This document shows, one piece after another, positions 53,352 through 62,535 of a stretch of 64,000 bases of DNA. The stretch is taken from the NCBI GenBank assembly GCA_965214325.1, contig CBDCBG010000006.1, positions 4,154,001-4,218,000 of the forward strand. The letters run 5' to 3'. A program made the translations under genes and the position numbers. The stretch comes from JAJEFO01 sp965214325. GTDB lineage: Bacteria; Pseudomonadota; Alphaproteobacteria; Rhodobacterales; Rhodobacteraceae. The notes below the pieces were generated by a model, which saw only the letters and a list, made by a program, of their open reading frames with translations, made no database searches and was not told where the DNA came from. Positions within the stretch are counted from its first letter, which is position 1. Each line of letters begins with the position of its first letter.

Positions 53352-55134
53352 AGTGCCTGCCCGAAAATCCTCAAGCCATTGACTCCAATCAATGAATCTT
53401 TCATTCTCCGGATCGAAGACCGGGCCGGAAGTGCCGTTTTCCTGGCCTTTTTGCGCAATTCCGGTCGATTCCGGCAATTCTTCGCGAGGCAGGCATGAGA
53501 GAAGCAATCAATCCGCAGCGGGAACTCGGCGAGGTCCGCATCGAGGACATCGACCTGGACCTCAAGTCCAGGGACGACATCCCCGCCCTTCTCATCGGGC
53601 TCCAGCATCTCTGTTCCGACGAGACTTTCCGCGCGCGGCTGTTCGCGCTCATGGACGAGCACATGCTTCCCGGCATCGACAGGAAGGTCGGCCGGCCGGG
53701 CATGGAGATGTGGCGGATCCTGGTGATGGGCGTGGTCAAGCAGGGGCTGGGCTGCGACTTCGACCGGCTCCACGAGCTGGCGAACGAGCACAAGACGCTG
53801 CGCCGGTTCCTCGGCCATGCGGACGTCTGGGACGAGCAGCGCTACAATTACCAGACGCTGGTGGACAACGTGAGCCTCCTGAGCCCCGGACTTCTTGTCG
53901 GGGTCAACCATCTGATCGTGGAGAGCGGCCATGCGGTCGCGAGAAAAAAGCCTGGCGCGCCCTTGCGCGGGCGCTGTGACTCGTTCGTGGTTGAGACCGA
54001 CGTTCACCATCCCACGGACGTCAGCCTCCTTTGGGACGCGATGCGCTGCCTGCTCCGCACGACGGGCCGTGCGGCGACGGAGCATGACGTCGCCGGCTGG
54101 CGCCAGTGGAAGCATCTGCAGAAGTCGGTCAGGAGGCTGTTCCAGAAGGTCCGGTCGACCCGGCGCGCCAGTCCGGAGCATGTGGAGGAGTATCTCGCGC
54201 GCTGCCGCGAGCTTGTCCTGCGTGTAGAGGGGAGCTTGCCTGAGCTGGCCGCGAACGGCGCTTCGGCCTGGACGATCACGGAAATCAGGAGTTTCCTGTC
54301 GCATGCCGTGCGCCAGATCGACCAGACCGACCGCCGCCTGCTCAAGGGCGAGACGATCCCCCATGACGAGAAGGTGTTCTCGATCTTCGAGCCGCACACG
54401 CGCTGGATCTCGAAGGGCAAGGCGGGATGCCCGGTTGAGCTTGGCGTCCCGGTCTGCATCCTGGAGGACGAACACGGCTTCGTGCTGCACCACGAGGTCA
54501 TGTGGCAGGGCAGCGACGTCGACTTCGCCGTGCCCATGGTCGAGGCCGCGCAGTCAGCCTTTCCCGACCTCCGCGCAGCGAGCTTCGACCGCGGCTTCCA
54601 CAGCCCCGGGAACCGGGTCCGCCTCGACGAGCTGCTCGATGACAACGTGCTGCCGAAGAAGGGATACCTCAACAAGGCCGACCAGGAACGCGAGCGGGGC
54701 GAGGGGTTCGCCGCGATGCGCCGTCAGCATCCGGCGGTGGAATCGGCGATCAACAACCTCGGGCACCGCGGTCTCGACCGGGTCCTGGCACAGGGCGCCG
54801 AGGGCTTTGCCCGCGTCGTCGCCCTCTCCGTGGTCGCCCTGAACGTCCACCGCATCGGCCTTCTGCTGCGCCGGAAGGCGCGGGAACGGCAGCGCCGCGC
54901 CGCCTGACGACATCCCCGCAAGACCCGGACGATCCGGAACCCGCCCGGCGCGGGAACGGCAGCCCATGCGCCGACGCCGCCCAGGGACGCGGATTCACGT
55001 CCCGAACACGCGATCCCGCCGCCAGCTGGCGCTGTCAGCCCGGCGGCGTGCCACGCTCTCGGGCGACAGACGCGCAAACGCGGGCGAAAACCGGACTTGC
55101 AATCGCCGGACGAGGGGGTTTTCTGGCAGGCACT
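53352..55134 (+). mobile_element. Complete ISNCY-family insertion sequence
   Basis: 1,783 bases. The left end AGTGCCTGCCCGAAAATCC and the right end (GGGTTTTCTGGCAGGCACT at 55116-55134) are inverted repeats with two mismatches. Direct repeats ACCT flank it at 53348-53351 and 55135-55138. One open gene occupies 53495-54907. The element sits immediately against the right end of the older remnant, sharing the ACCT. Confidence 0.85.
53495..54907 (+). CDS. ISNCY-family transposase
   Basis: 470 residues. MREAINPQRELGEVRIEDID then LDLKSRDDIPALLIGLQHL is the start seen in ISNCY-type transposases; GMEMWRILVMGVVKQGLGCD and RFLGHADVWDEQRYNYQTLV follow, and a DDE-like core is suggested by VVETDVHHPTD, EDEHGFVLHHEVM and ASFDRGFHSPGN. 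It cuts and pastes the element through its inverted ends. It looks intact. Start chosen at the ATG 143 bases inside the left end, preceded by GCGAGGCAGGC. Confidence 0.87.
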   Translation: MREAINPQRELGEVRIEDIDLDLKSRDDIPALLIGLQHLCSDETFRARLFALMDEHMLPGIDRKVGRPGMEMWRILVMGVVKQGLGCDFDRLHELANEHKTLRRFLGHADVWDEQRYNYQTLVDNVSLLSPGLLVGVNHLIVESGHAVARKKPGAPLRGRCDSFVVETDVHHPTDVSLLWDAMRCLLRTTGRAATEHDVAGWRQWKHLQKSVRRLFQKVRSTRRASPEHVEEYLARCRELVLRVEGSLPELAANGASAWTITEIRSFLSHAVRQIDQTDRRLLKGETIPHDEKVFSIFEPHTRWISKGKAGCPVELGVPVCILEDEHGFVLHHEVMWQGSDVDFAVPMVEAAQSAFPDLRAASFDRGFHSPGNRVRLDELLDDNVLPKKGYLNKADQERERGEGFAAMRRQHPAVESAINNLGHRGLDRVLAQGAEGFARVVALSVVALNVHRIGLLLRRKARERQRRAA

Positions 55135-55234
55135 ACCTATGTTGGGTTAGGGCCAATAGCGGACATCTGGTTTCGCAAGGCGCGGCCATATCCCGCCGAT
55201 TGCTCCTGCGGATCTAATGGCACATGTCGTTGCT

Positions 55235-56098
55235 TCAGCCTTTCAGTGCCCTGACCCTCGCCAGAAATGCCTGGACTTTCTCCGTGCGGTGCAAGTCGAC
55301 ATGAGTGACTATCCGGAGCTCGGCGGACCACTCGTCGCTTGGCGGGATGATTTCGACCAGATCCTTTTGCCGTGCCGCGTCATGTTCGGCAACAAAGCCA
55401 ATGCCCACGCCCTCGCAAATTGCGCTGTTGACCACTTGCTGGTCGGTTGCTGTCAGCGCCAGGGCCGAAGGTGAGATGTTGGCGTCCATCCAATCCTTGA
55501 ATGGAAAGGGAACGGGTTCGCCAACCGATCCAATGAATTCGTGCCTGTCGAGGCGGTCACTATCCGGGCGACCAGCTCTGTCGACATAGCTCTGACTTGC
55601 GTAAAGCCCGAACCGGATGCGGCGGAATGGCAGGACAACATAGTTCGGCGTCTCTGGCTTCGCACCGACTCGGAAGGCCACATGCGCCTCACCGTGTTCC
55701 AACCGCGCCAATTGCGCGCCCGCGGTGAATTCCAGCGCAATCTCGGGATGCGCGATGTGAAATTCCCTCAAGGCCGGAGTGATGAGTGGCGCGACACCAC
55801 CAAGCGCGGTAACGACCAGCTTGCCTGACAATTGACCTTCCCGCCCACGGCTCCGGCCTGCCAGATCGATAAACATCTCGTCGGCACGATTGGCGATTTC
55901 GAGCATGTCACGGCCGGTTTCGGTCAGGGAATATCCCCTTGCATGTCGTTGGAAGAGAGGGGCCCCGAACGCAGCCTCGAGCGTATCGACACGCCTGTTA
56001 ACCGTGGCACGATGCACGCCAAGCACCTCGGCGGCTGCCTTCACCGTGCCAAGCCTGGCGACCATGAGCGCAGTGCGCATTTCTGTCCAATGCTCCAT
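55235..56098 (-). CDS. LysR-family transcriptional regulator
   Basis: 287 residues. The N-terminal winged HTH is MRTALMVARLGTVKAAAEVL, GVHRATVNRRVDTLEAAFGA, then PLFQRHARGYSLTETGRDML; the C-terminal periplasmic-binding-like effector domain follows (GKLVVTALGGVAPLITPALR, GEPVPFPFKDWMDANISPSA). It is divergent from cytochrome b561 and the redox cluster, which it probably controls in response to a redox-active or quinone-like effector. The frame is open upstream but the ATG at 56098 starts the HTH. Confidence 0.92.
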   Translation of the reverse strand: MEHWTEMRTALMVARLGTVKAAAEVLGVHRATVNRRVDTLEAAFGAPLFQRHARGYSLTETGRDMLEIANRADEMFIDLAGRSRGREGQLSGKLVVTALGGVAPLITPALREFHIAHPEIALEFTAGAQLARLEHGEAHVAFRVGAKPETPNYVVLPFRRIRFGLYASQSYVDRAGRPDSDRLDRHEFIGSVGEPVPFPFKDWMDANISPSALALTATDQQVVNSAICEGVGIGFVAEHDAARQKDLVEIIPPSDEWSAELRIVTHVDLHRTEKVQAFLARVRALKG

Positions 56099-56133
56099 GC
56101 GGGCACGGTAACAGGTGACTAGTGTCGCATCAA

Positions 56134-56169
56134 CGCGCACACAATGCGCTTTTCGGAATGTTGTGCGCG
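56134..56169. promoter_or_regulatory. Candidate LysR site in the divergent gap
   Basis: CGCGCAC (56134-56140) and GTGCGCG (56163-56169) are perfect inverted repeats around a 22-base spacer in the 120-base gap between the LysR start and cytochrome b561. LysR proteins commonly bind such dyads. The exact binding site is not determined. Confidence 0.4.
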
Positions 56170-56218
56170 AACAGATATCAGACCAAATATCCGGCAAGCC
56201 GACCGAATGAGGTATGAC

Positions 56219-56752
56219 ATGCAACGTTACCATCCAATCCTTGTCGCGCTTCATTGGCTGATGGCGCTGTTGGTTCTTCTGGCCCTGGCTGCCGGGGGTC
56301 TGTTCCTTGCCAACATGCCGCCGGACAGTGCGGAAAAGGTTCGGGGACTTGGCGGCCACATGGCAATGGGCATGATCATCGGCGTTCTGCTTCCTGTCCG
56401 CCTCGTGACGCGCCTTACCAGCACACATCCGCCGCACGCCCGTACGGGCAATGACCTGCTCGACCGGATCGGCGTTTGGACGCACTGGGCCTTCTACGTA
56501 TTGATCGCGGGGATGGTGCTAACCGGGCTCGCCATGGCCTTCGGCGCGGGCCTCTTCCCGATTGTCTATGGCGGCGCGGCGGACATGTTGCCGCCAGGAC
56601 TCGCCATACTGCCGCAACGCGCCGCCCACGGGCTGATCGCATTGGCGCTGACCGCGCTGATCGCTCTGCATTTCGCCGCGGCGCTCTACCACCAATCTTT
56701 CCTCAAGGACCGCCTGCTGCGCCGGATGTGGTTCGGCAAGCGCAAATCCTGA
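56219..56752 (+). CDS. Cytochrome b561-type membrane protein
   Basis: 177 residues with four membrane helices. Heme ligand His are placed at ALHWLMAL (helix 1), GGHMAMG (start of helix 2), WTHWAFYVL and RAAHGLIALA / ALHFAAALYH. The family shuttles electrons across the membrane. ATG at 56219 gives MQRYHPILVALHWL and has GAGG six bases upstream; ATG at 56207 is the alternative. First gene of the redox cluster. Confidence 0.88.
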   Translation: MQRYHPILVALHWLMALLVLLALAAGGLFLANMPPDSAEKVRGLGGHMAMGMIIGVLLPVRLVTRLTSTHPPHARTGNDLLDRIGVWTHWAFYVLIAGMVLTGLAMAFGAGLFPIVYGGAADMLPPGLAILPQRAAHGLIALALTALIALHFAAALYHQSFLKDRLLRRMWFGKRKS

Positions 56753-56769
56753 CTGATAGGAACAATCCG

Positions 56770-57321
56770 ATGAAGGTCCTCGCCTTCGCGGCCTCCAACA
56801 GCCGCAAATCCATCAATCGCGCGCTGGTCGAACACGCGGCATCGTGCTTGCAAGCCGAAGTTCCGCCCGGGGCGGAGGTCGAATTCCTCGATTTCAACGA
56901 CTGCGAAATGCCGATCTTTTCCGTCGACCGGGAACGCGAGAGCGGTATCCCGGCAGAGGCACGGGCTTTCTTCGACAAGATCGGAGCGGCAGACGCGGTG
57001 CCGGTCTCATTCGAGGAGCATGACGGTTCGGTCACCGCGGCCTGGAAGAACATATTCGACTGGATGAGCCGGATCGACATGAAGCTCTGGCAGGGCGAGC
57101 CACTGGTGATGCTCGCCGCCACGCAGGGTCCCCGCGCGGGCACGGGTGTAATTGATAGCCAGGAGATAGCCGCACCGTTCTTTGGCGCCGAAATCCGCGG
57201 CAAGCACGGCATCGGCAAATGGTCCGAGGCCTGGGAAGCAGAGACCCGTAACCTGACCCGCCGCGAAGGCACCGAAGCCTTGCGCCACGCACTCGACAGC
57301 CTCGCTTTGGAAACCGTCTGA
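56770..57321 (+). CDS. NAD(P)H-dependent FMN reductase-like protein
   Basis: 183 residues. KVLAFAASNSRKSINRALVE at the N-terminus is the FMN phosphate-binding loop, and LVMLAATQGPRAGTG and DIDMKLWQ-like RIDMKLWQGEPLV follow as in flavodoxin-like reductases such as SsuE/ChrR/quinone reductases. It supplies electrons from NAD(P)H to flavin or directly to quinones. Located 17 bases after cytochrome b561. Confidence 0.86.
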   Translation: MKVLAFAASNSRKSINRALVEHAASCLQAEVPPGAEVEFLDFNDCEMPIFSVDRERESGIPAEARAFFDKIGAADAVPVSFEEHDGSVTAAWKNIFDWMSRIDMKLWQGEPLVMLAATQGPRAGTGVIDSQEIAAPFFGAEIRGKHGIGKWSEAWEAETRNLTRREGTEALRHALDSLALETV

Positions 57322-57335
57322 CAGGAGGCCCCGCC

Positions 57336-58433
57336 ATGGCAACGCCCCCCAAGACCCGTCCCCGCCTGGCAATTGTTGGCGGCGGCTATCTCGGTTCGGA
57401 TCTAGCCAAGGCGCTGGAGCAGGATATGGATGTCACGCTGATCGAACGCGCCAGCCACTTCACCCATGCGCCCGCCATGATCCGCGCGATGATTGACCCC
57501 GGCCTGCTGGACCGGGCGCTGATCCCCTTCGATGCCTTGCTGAAACGCGGCCGTGTGCTCCGGGGCGTGGCGGCCTCGGTCGAAGGCGCTGGCGTGACGC
57601 TGGCCGATGGACAGCGTGTGGACGCCGACTATATCGTCCTGGCCACCGGTTCGTCCAATCTCGCGCCGTTCCGGGCAGCCGCGGGCGATATTGACGAATT
57701 GCGCGCCAATAACGACCGCTGGCACCAGGCGCTCAAAGCCGCGAAGACCGTGCTGATCATCGGCGCCGGCGCGGTCGGCACCGAACTCGCCGGCGAAATC
57801 GCATATGCGCAACCGGAAAAGAAGGTTTCGCTTGTGTCGAGTGACGCCACTCTGTTTCCTGGAAACCCGGCCAAGCTGGGCCGGTCACTCCAAGACAAGC
57901 TCACCCGGATGGGTGTGGAGGTGATTCTTGGCGCACGGGCCAACACGTTGCCCGGACGCGATGCGCCGGAAGGTGGCCGTTTGGTGCTGTCGAATGGGCA
58001 GACAATCGAGGCTGATCTTGTGGTCCCCGCTGTCGGCTCGCGTGCACTTGGCGGGCTCGCCGAGACTTTGCCCAGCGCCAAATTCGACGGGACCGGCCGG
58101 GTGCAAGTTGACCGATGGCTGCGGCCGTCGACCTTGCCCAAGGTCTTCGCGGCCGGAGATGTCGCGGCCAGCGGCGACGCCATGACCATCGTTGCGATCT
58201 CGCGTCAAAAACCCTGGCTCGAAAGAACCCTCAAGGCCGTCGCGGGTGGAAAACCGGTGGAAGAGACAAAACCCTACGCCCCCTGGGGCAAGGCCCCAAT
58301 CGTTCTGCCGCTTGGGCCCAAGCACGGCAACGCCTTCCTGATGGCATTCACCGCCGGGGACTGGATCACCAGCAAAATGAAGGGCAAGGACCTGTTCCTG
58401 TCCAAGTACAACAAGCTCCTTGGCCGGGCTTGA
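57336..58433 (+). CDS. FAD/NAD(P)-dependent oxidoreductase, FSP1/AIFM2-like
   Basis: 365 residues with two Rossmann motifs: RLAIVGGGYLGSDLAKALEQ (10-29) and VLIIGAGAVGTELAGEIAYA (about 139-158), and the FAD-domain VFAAGDVAASGDAM. No CxxC pair is present, so it is not a disulfide reductase; the size and order resemble NDH-2/FSP1-like NAD(P)H-quinone oxidoreductases. GGAGG precedes the ATG, 15 bases after the FMN reductase stop. Confidence 0.87.
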   Translation: MATPPKTRPRLAIVGGGYLGSDLAKALEQDMDVTLIERASHFTHAPAMIRAMIDPGLLDRALIPFDALLKRGRVLRGVAASVEGAGVTLADGQRVDADYIVLATGSSNLAPFRAAAGDIDELRANNDRWHQALKAAKTVLIIGAGAVGTELAGEIAYAQPEKKVSLVSSDATLFPGNPAKLGRSLQDKLTRMGVEVILGARANTLPGRDAPEGGRLVLSNGQTIEADLVVPAVGSRALGGLAETLPSAKFDGTGRVQVDRWLRPSTLPKVFAAGDVAASGDAMTIVAISRQKPWLERTLKAVAGGKPVEETKPYAPWGKAPIVLPLGPKHGNAFLMAFTAGDWITSKMKGKDLFLSKYNKLLGRA

Positions 58434-58458
58434 TCGGACACCGAAAGGAACCGGGAGA

Positions 58459-58899
58459 ATGTCCGGGATTCTGAATGAGATTGGCGTCATGGCCTCGATC
58501 ATACTGGGAATGACCGGCCTGATCACATCCGTGATGACTTACTTCGCCCGTGGGGAAGGGCAGAGCTTTTGGGCTGCCTGGGTGCCGATCTGGGCCATGG
58601 TCGGTCTGCTCGTCGCGCCAGTTGGGTTCACGCTGTTCCGGGTTCTGGGCAGGCTTTTGGATCGAGCTCTCCTGGACGCCTCCGAAGTCCTCCGCATGGT
58701 GCTTCAGGGCGCCATCATGGCGTTGATCATGGAGAGCTTCATGGCGGGTGCGACCACCTTTCAAATCCAGGGTTTTGGCGCAGAACTCGCTACAGTCTGG
58801 CGGCGTGCGCTGTTGGCCGGACTCCCCATCGCCGCGGTGATGAGCGTGCTCGGGACCTTCGTGATCAAACCCAGGATGGAAGCCTTCATCGCGTCCTGA
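58459..58899 (+). CDS. DUF2798-type membrane protein
   Basis: 146 residues, predicted four membrane spans. FRVLGRLLDRALLDASEVLR then MVLQGAIMALIMESFMAGAT and RRALLAGLPIAAVMSVLGTF carry the DUF2798 pattern; an N-terminal half (IEVMASIILGMTGLITSVMT-like GVMASIILGMTGLITSVMT, WAAWVPIWAMVGLLVAPVG) looks like a second copy. Function unknown. AACCGGGAG precedes the ATG. Confidence 0.72.
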   Translation: MSGILNEIGVMASIILGMTGLITSVMTYFARGEGQSFWAAWVPIWAMVGLLVAPVGFTLFRVLGRLLDRALLDASEVLRMVLQGAIMALIMESFMAGATTFQIQGFGAELATVWRRALLAGLPIAAVMSVLGTFVIKPRMEAFIAS

Positions 58900-58916
58900 A
58901 AACCAAGGGAAACAAC

Positions 58917-59357
58917 ATGACCATTGCACAATCCATCGTAGCGCGGACAGCCGCGATCCTTTGGGTGATCTGGGGTCTGGTTCACGCAATGGCCGGTCTG
59001 ATGATCATCTCTCAGGAAACAGTCGGGGCAGTCTCCGCGGTTGCCGATGCGGTCGACCCCGAGGCTTTGGCGGGCACCTATCACGAGGCAGCGGGCGCGC
59101 TGATCAACCAGCACGGATTCAACTTGCTGTGCTTCGGCCTGACCACGCTGATCAGCGCAGTCTTCATCTTGCGTGGTGTGGTGCTGGCAATGTTCATCGC
59201 CGGTCTCGTCGGCGGCCTGGCAGATTTGGGCTACTTCCTGTTCATGGACCTGGGCGGCTTCGTGAATTTCGTTCCCGGCACTGTCATGACGTTGATCTCC
59301 GCCTCCGCCATTCTTTTGAGCGTTTGGTTTTGGCTGTCCACACGTGGCGCCCGTTGA
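58917..59357 (+). CDS. Small integral membrane protein of the redox cluster
   Basis: 146 residues with four predicted membrane helices (AAILWVIWGLVHAMAGLMII, FNLLCFGLTTLISAVFIL, GVVLAMFIAGLVGGLADLGY, TVMTLISASAILLSVWFWL). No family I can name. Its ATG is 17 bases downstream of the DUF2798 stop, so the two are probably co-translated and may form a membrane unit of the cluster. Confidence 0.75.
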   Translation: MTIAQSIVARTAAILWVIWGLVHAMAGLMIISQETVGAVSAVADAVDPEALAGTYHEAAGALINQHGFNLLCFGLTTLISAVFILRGVVLAMFIAGLVGGLADLGYFLFMDLGGFVNFVPGTVMTLISASAILLSVWFWLSTRGAR

Positions 59358-59402
59358 TCGGCTAAGTCTCGAATGAATCGTATTCGGAATGAAAGCAAAG
59401 CG

Positions 59403-60320
59403 ATGAGATGGTCAGTCTCTGACATTCCGCTCCAGTCCGGCAAAATCGCTATAGTCACCGGAGCAAATGCCGGAATCGGGCGTGAGAGCGTGCGGATGCT
59501 GGCACAGAAGGGCGTGGAAGTTGTCCTGGCTGTGCGAAATGTCTCGAAAGGCGAGAAAGCGGCAGAGGCGATCAGATCCGAGCAATCGGGCGCAAGGCTG
59601 CACGTCATGGAGCTTGACCTCGGCGATCTGGCTTCCGTGCGCGCATTTGCCGAACGGTTTTCGGCGTCGTTCGAATGGCTGGACATCTTGATCAACAATG
59701 CCGGCTTCTACGCGGCCAAGGATTCTGAGAAGTCGCAGGACGGATTTGCCCTGATGATGGCGGTCAATCACCTTGGGGATTTTGCCCTGACCGTTCATTT
59801 GTTGGACCGATTGCTCGCCGCGCCGAAGCCCCGCGTTGTGACCGTATCAAGCGGCGTGCATGGTAGCGGCAAGATTGACCCGGAGACCTTTCACACGGTC
59901 GGGGCCACGAGAAAGGCCGCCTATGCAAACAGCAAGCTCGCAAACATGTTGTTCATGCTGGAATTGCAGCGCGAGTTCGAGCGCATGGGAGCCGATGCAG
60001 TGAGTGTTGCCGCTGGTCCCGGCCCAACCAAATCGGACGGGGCTCAGCAAGCCATTCACTCGATCTCAAATGGTTTCTTGCGCCGGGCGGTCAATGTCAT
60101 GACAGACGTTTTGATGAATCCAACGGCAGAGGGTGCTTGGCCCGTCTTGCGCGCCGCAACGGACCCAGAGGCCGGGGGAGGCGCCTATTTCACGCCGGGC
60201 GGGTTCATGTCGATGCGTGGCGCGCCAGTGGGGAAAGCCCCTGCGAAGTCGACCGAAGACAAAGAGCTATCTGCGGCCTTGCGGGAGCGTTCTGCCGCAC
60301 TGACCGGAGTTCAAGAATGA
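59403..60320 (+). CDS. Short-chain dehydrogenase/reductase
   Basis: 305 residues. GKIAIVTGANAGIGRESVRM (13-32) binds NAD(P); LDILINNAGFY (NNAG) and the catalytic YANSK (Tyr-x-x-x-Lys) are intact, as is VVTVSSGVHG with the Ser. It is close in style to retinol-dehydrogenase-like SDRs. Start at 59403 (MRWSVSD) is preferred over the in-frame ATG 30 bases earlier. Substrate unknown; its place at the end of the LysR-controlled cluster suggests reduction of a carbonyl product. Confidence 0.88.
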   Translation: MRWSVSDIPLQSGKIAIVTGANAGIGRESVRMLAQKGVEVVLAVRNVSKGEKAAEAIRSEQSGARLHVMELDLGDLASVRAFAERFSASFEWLDILINNAGFYAAKDSEKSQDGFALMMAVNHLGDFALTVHLLDRLLAAPKPRVVTVSSGVHGSGKIDPETFHTVGATRKAAYANSKLANMLFMLELQREFERMGADAVSVAAGPGPTKSDGAQQAIHSISNGFLRRAVNVMTDVLMNPTAEGAWPVLRAATDPEAGGGAYFTPGGFMSMRGAPVGKAPAKSTEDKELSAALRERSAALTGVQE

Positions 60321-60814
60321 AATCTTCAAGGGGAAAGAGTGGCGGCAAAGGAAAAGCTGTGGTGCAGTTCTTCAGCTTGTTGGGAACCTCGATATCACGC
60401 TTAACGTCTGCTTACACGCCGACACCAAGCGAGTTTGAACGAAACCGGACCCTCGCCTGATTGTCTCTTGCAGAAATCGGATTGCGGCCGTTCAGGTCGA
60501 TCGCTGGAACTCGGTCCGGACGACGGATCTTCCGGTACGGCGTTTCGCCGAGATGCCGAGGGCCCGGGATTCGGGACGGGATTCCGGCACCCGGGGGTTT
60601 GCGCGTGGCGTTCGATCATGGTGTCCCGTGCGGGAGGCACGAGGGGTGACGATGCGGTCCCGGGACCGCAATGTCTGCCGCGTTCCGACCGGCGTTCCGG
60701 TCATGTCGCGCGGCCCGGGCGAGGCGGGCCACGCTGCCGCACGAGCTTTCGGACCGGGTCCAGGACGTCTTCCGGGTTTTCGCCCGGTCGCTTCGGGAGC
60801 GTGAGCACGTGCTG
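60321..60814. other. Noncoding region with frames but no recognised gene
   Basis: About 490 bases. A plus-strand frame from 60435 codes for a Ser/Gly-rich product and another from 60671 for an Arg-rich product (VFRVFARSLREREHVLG), neither with a family I recognise. Decayed insertion sequence is a possibility. Confidence 0.35.
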
Positions 60815-60949
60815 GGAACCACCAAAGTCCGCGGGGTCACATGGCATGAACGCGCCAAGATCCGGACCGGCTGCGACAATATATCCTGGGCAAAGCAGAT
60901 TGGAGACAGGACCGGTCAGCCGCGTGACCCCGCGGATTTTGGTGGTTCC
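60815..60949. repeat. 135-bp element with 26-bp inverted ends
   Basis: The arm at 60815-60840 (GGAACCACCAAAGTCCGCGG, then GGTCAC) and its reverse complement at 60924-60949 match in 25 of 26 positions. The centre is 83 bases without an open gene. The single mismatch is G/A in the CAAAGTCC part. Such a structure would be expected of a miniature inverted-repeat element, or of a very long hairpin RNA. No target duplication was identified. Confidence 0.75.
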
Positions 60950-61006
60950 GGCTATAGGAAGAGTAGAGGTGTTTCGGGCGGCAGGCCCTGGATGGCAAGA
61001 CCTGTC

Positions 61007-62533
61007 TTAGGCAGTTCCGACTGGGGTTCCGTCAGGTTTGATGCCGCCGGGGCGACTGGCTAAGTAACCTTCCAGCGTTGCGCGGATATTGCTTGCGTCA
61101 GGCGCGTCGAAAATGTTAGTCATTTCATCGGGGTCGGCCGTCAGATCATAGAGTTCGCCCGCGCCGGATTTCAGATCCACGGTCATCTTGTGAGTGCGCG
61201 TGCGCACGGTGCGCAGTTCAAGCGCAACGCCAACGCGCCCCGGCAAGAGACCCCATTCATTCAAGGCAAAATCCCGGGTGGCGCCTTGCGTTTCCAGAAG
61301 CGGTCGCAGGCTTTGGCCATGCTGGGTTTGCAATGGTTCGGTCGCTGCATAGTCGCAAAATGTCGGGCCCAGATCGATGGTCGAAACCGGCTCTTCCACC
61401 CGCTCACCTGCTGGCACACCGGGGCCGTGCACGATCATCGGCACGCGTAAGAGACCCTCAAAGTGCATCGGTCCCTTTAGGATCAAACCATGGTCCCCAA
61501 GCCAATCGCCATGATCAGAAATGTAGATGACGATTGTGTTCTCATCCAAGCCTTCTTCGATCAGCGTATTCATGATTCGCCCGATCTGATGGTCGATGAA
61601 GGCGATCTGGCCGTAGGTGTTGGCGATGATCTCGCGCATCTGTTCGTCCGTTTGCGGCGCGATGCGGCTGTAGGCCTTGCGGATGTCAGCGAATTTCGGA
61701 TCCGCTGGTTCGCCCTCCATCGCGGCCTTATGCCACCAGGGCCTGCCTTCGTAGTCGCGTGTGCGGTTTTCGGGCAGATCGACCTCTGCCGGGTCGTGCA
61801 ACCGGGACCATGGTTCTGGGCAATCAAAGGGATGATGCGGATCAGGGAAACTGATCCAGGTGCAGAATGGCTTTTCTTCGTCGCGCCCATGACGCAGCCA
61901 TTCGATAGCGCGATCCGCCGTCCAGGGTGTGTTGTGCCATGCCGCCGGCAGTTTCGAATGCCAAACCTGCGCGGCCCCTTTCGTATCGCCTGCGTTTTCC
62001 CACATGAACCCAGTCTTCTCATCGCCTTTGCCATCCATGTGGTAAAATCGTTCGTAGTGCTGGCCTGCCGGTGGCTTTTCAGGGGCCCACCAATTGTGCC
62101 CGACCAGCATCAGCTCGACATGTTCAAATCCCATGTAGGGACCAAACCAGTCCTCCCCATAGTTGGCGGATGATCGCAGACACTCAGGCGTGCCAGTGGG
62201 TTCATAGGTGTGATAGGTCGAAAAATGCGCCTTGCCGAAATAGCTGGTCTGATAGCCGGCCGTGGCCATAGCGCCGGCAAAGCCTTTCTCGCCAATCGCC
62301 GGGTCAAGATCGATGCCGTTGTCGTGGACGCCGTGTGTGCGGCATAGCTGACCCGTCAGGATCGAGGCCCGCGCAGGCTGGCAGACGACGGATGGAGTGA
62401 TGCAGGCGTCGAAAACCGTCCCCTCTGCCGCCAATTGATCCAGGTGCGGTGTCTTGATATTGCGCCCTTGAAAGCCCATGCAGTCAGCACGGTGTTGATC
62501 CGAAGAGATCAAAAGGATGTTGGGTCTGCTCAT
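61007..62533 (-). CDS. Sulfatase (formylglycine type I)
   Basis: 508 residues. PNILLISSDQHRADCMG is the metal-binding start of the alkaline-phosphatase-like fold, and VVCQPARASILTGQL has the CxPxR sulfatase motif in which Cys51 becomes formylglycine. The metal-site DHGDWLGDHG and the late ELYDLTADPDEMTN are standard. It would hydrolyse a sulfate ester or sulfamate; substrate not readable. No signal peptide is present, so it acts in the cytoplasm. ATG at 62533, two bases after the TctA stop. Needs a formylglycine-generating enzyme elsewhere. Confidence 0.93.
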   Translation of the reverse strand: MSRPNILLISSDQHRADCMGFQGRNIKTPHLDQLAAEGTVFDACITPSVVCQPARASILTGQLCRTHGVHDNGIDLDPAIGEKGFAGAMATAGYQTSYFGKAHFSTYHTYEPTGTPECLRSSANYGEDWFGPYMGFEHVELMLVGHNWWAPEKPPAGQHYERFYHMDGKGDEKTGFMWENAGDTKGAAQVWHSKLPAAWHNTPWTADRAIEWLRHGRDEEKPFCTWISFPDPHHPFDCPEPWSRLHDPAEVDLPENRTRDYEGRPWWHKAAMEGEPADPKFADIRKAYSRIAPQTDEQMREIIANTYGQIAFIDHQIGRIMNTLIEEGLDENTIVIYISDHGDWLGDHGLILKGPMHFEGLLRVPMIVHGPGVPAGERVEEPVSTIDLGPTFCDYAATEPLQTQHGQSLRPLLETQGATRDFALNEWGLLPGRVGVALELRTVRTRTHKMTVDLKSGAGELYDLTADPDEMTNIFDAPDASNIRATLEGYLASRPGGIKPDGTPVGTA

Positions 62534-62535
62534 GT

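Noticed and set aside
52544..54493. Long minus-strand frame across both IS copies
   Set aside because: It crosses two IS boundaries and is antisense to the intact transposase gene.
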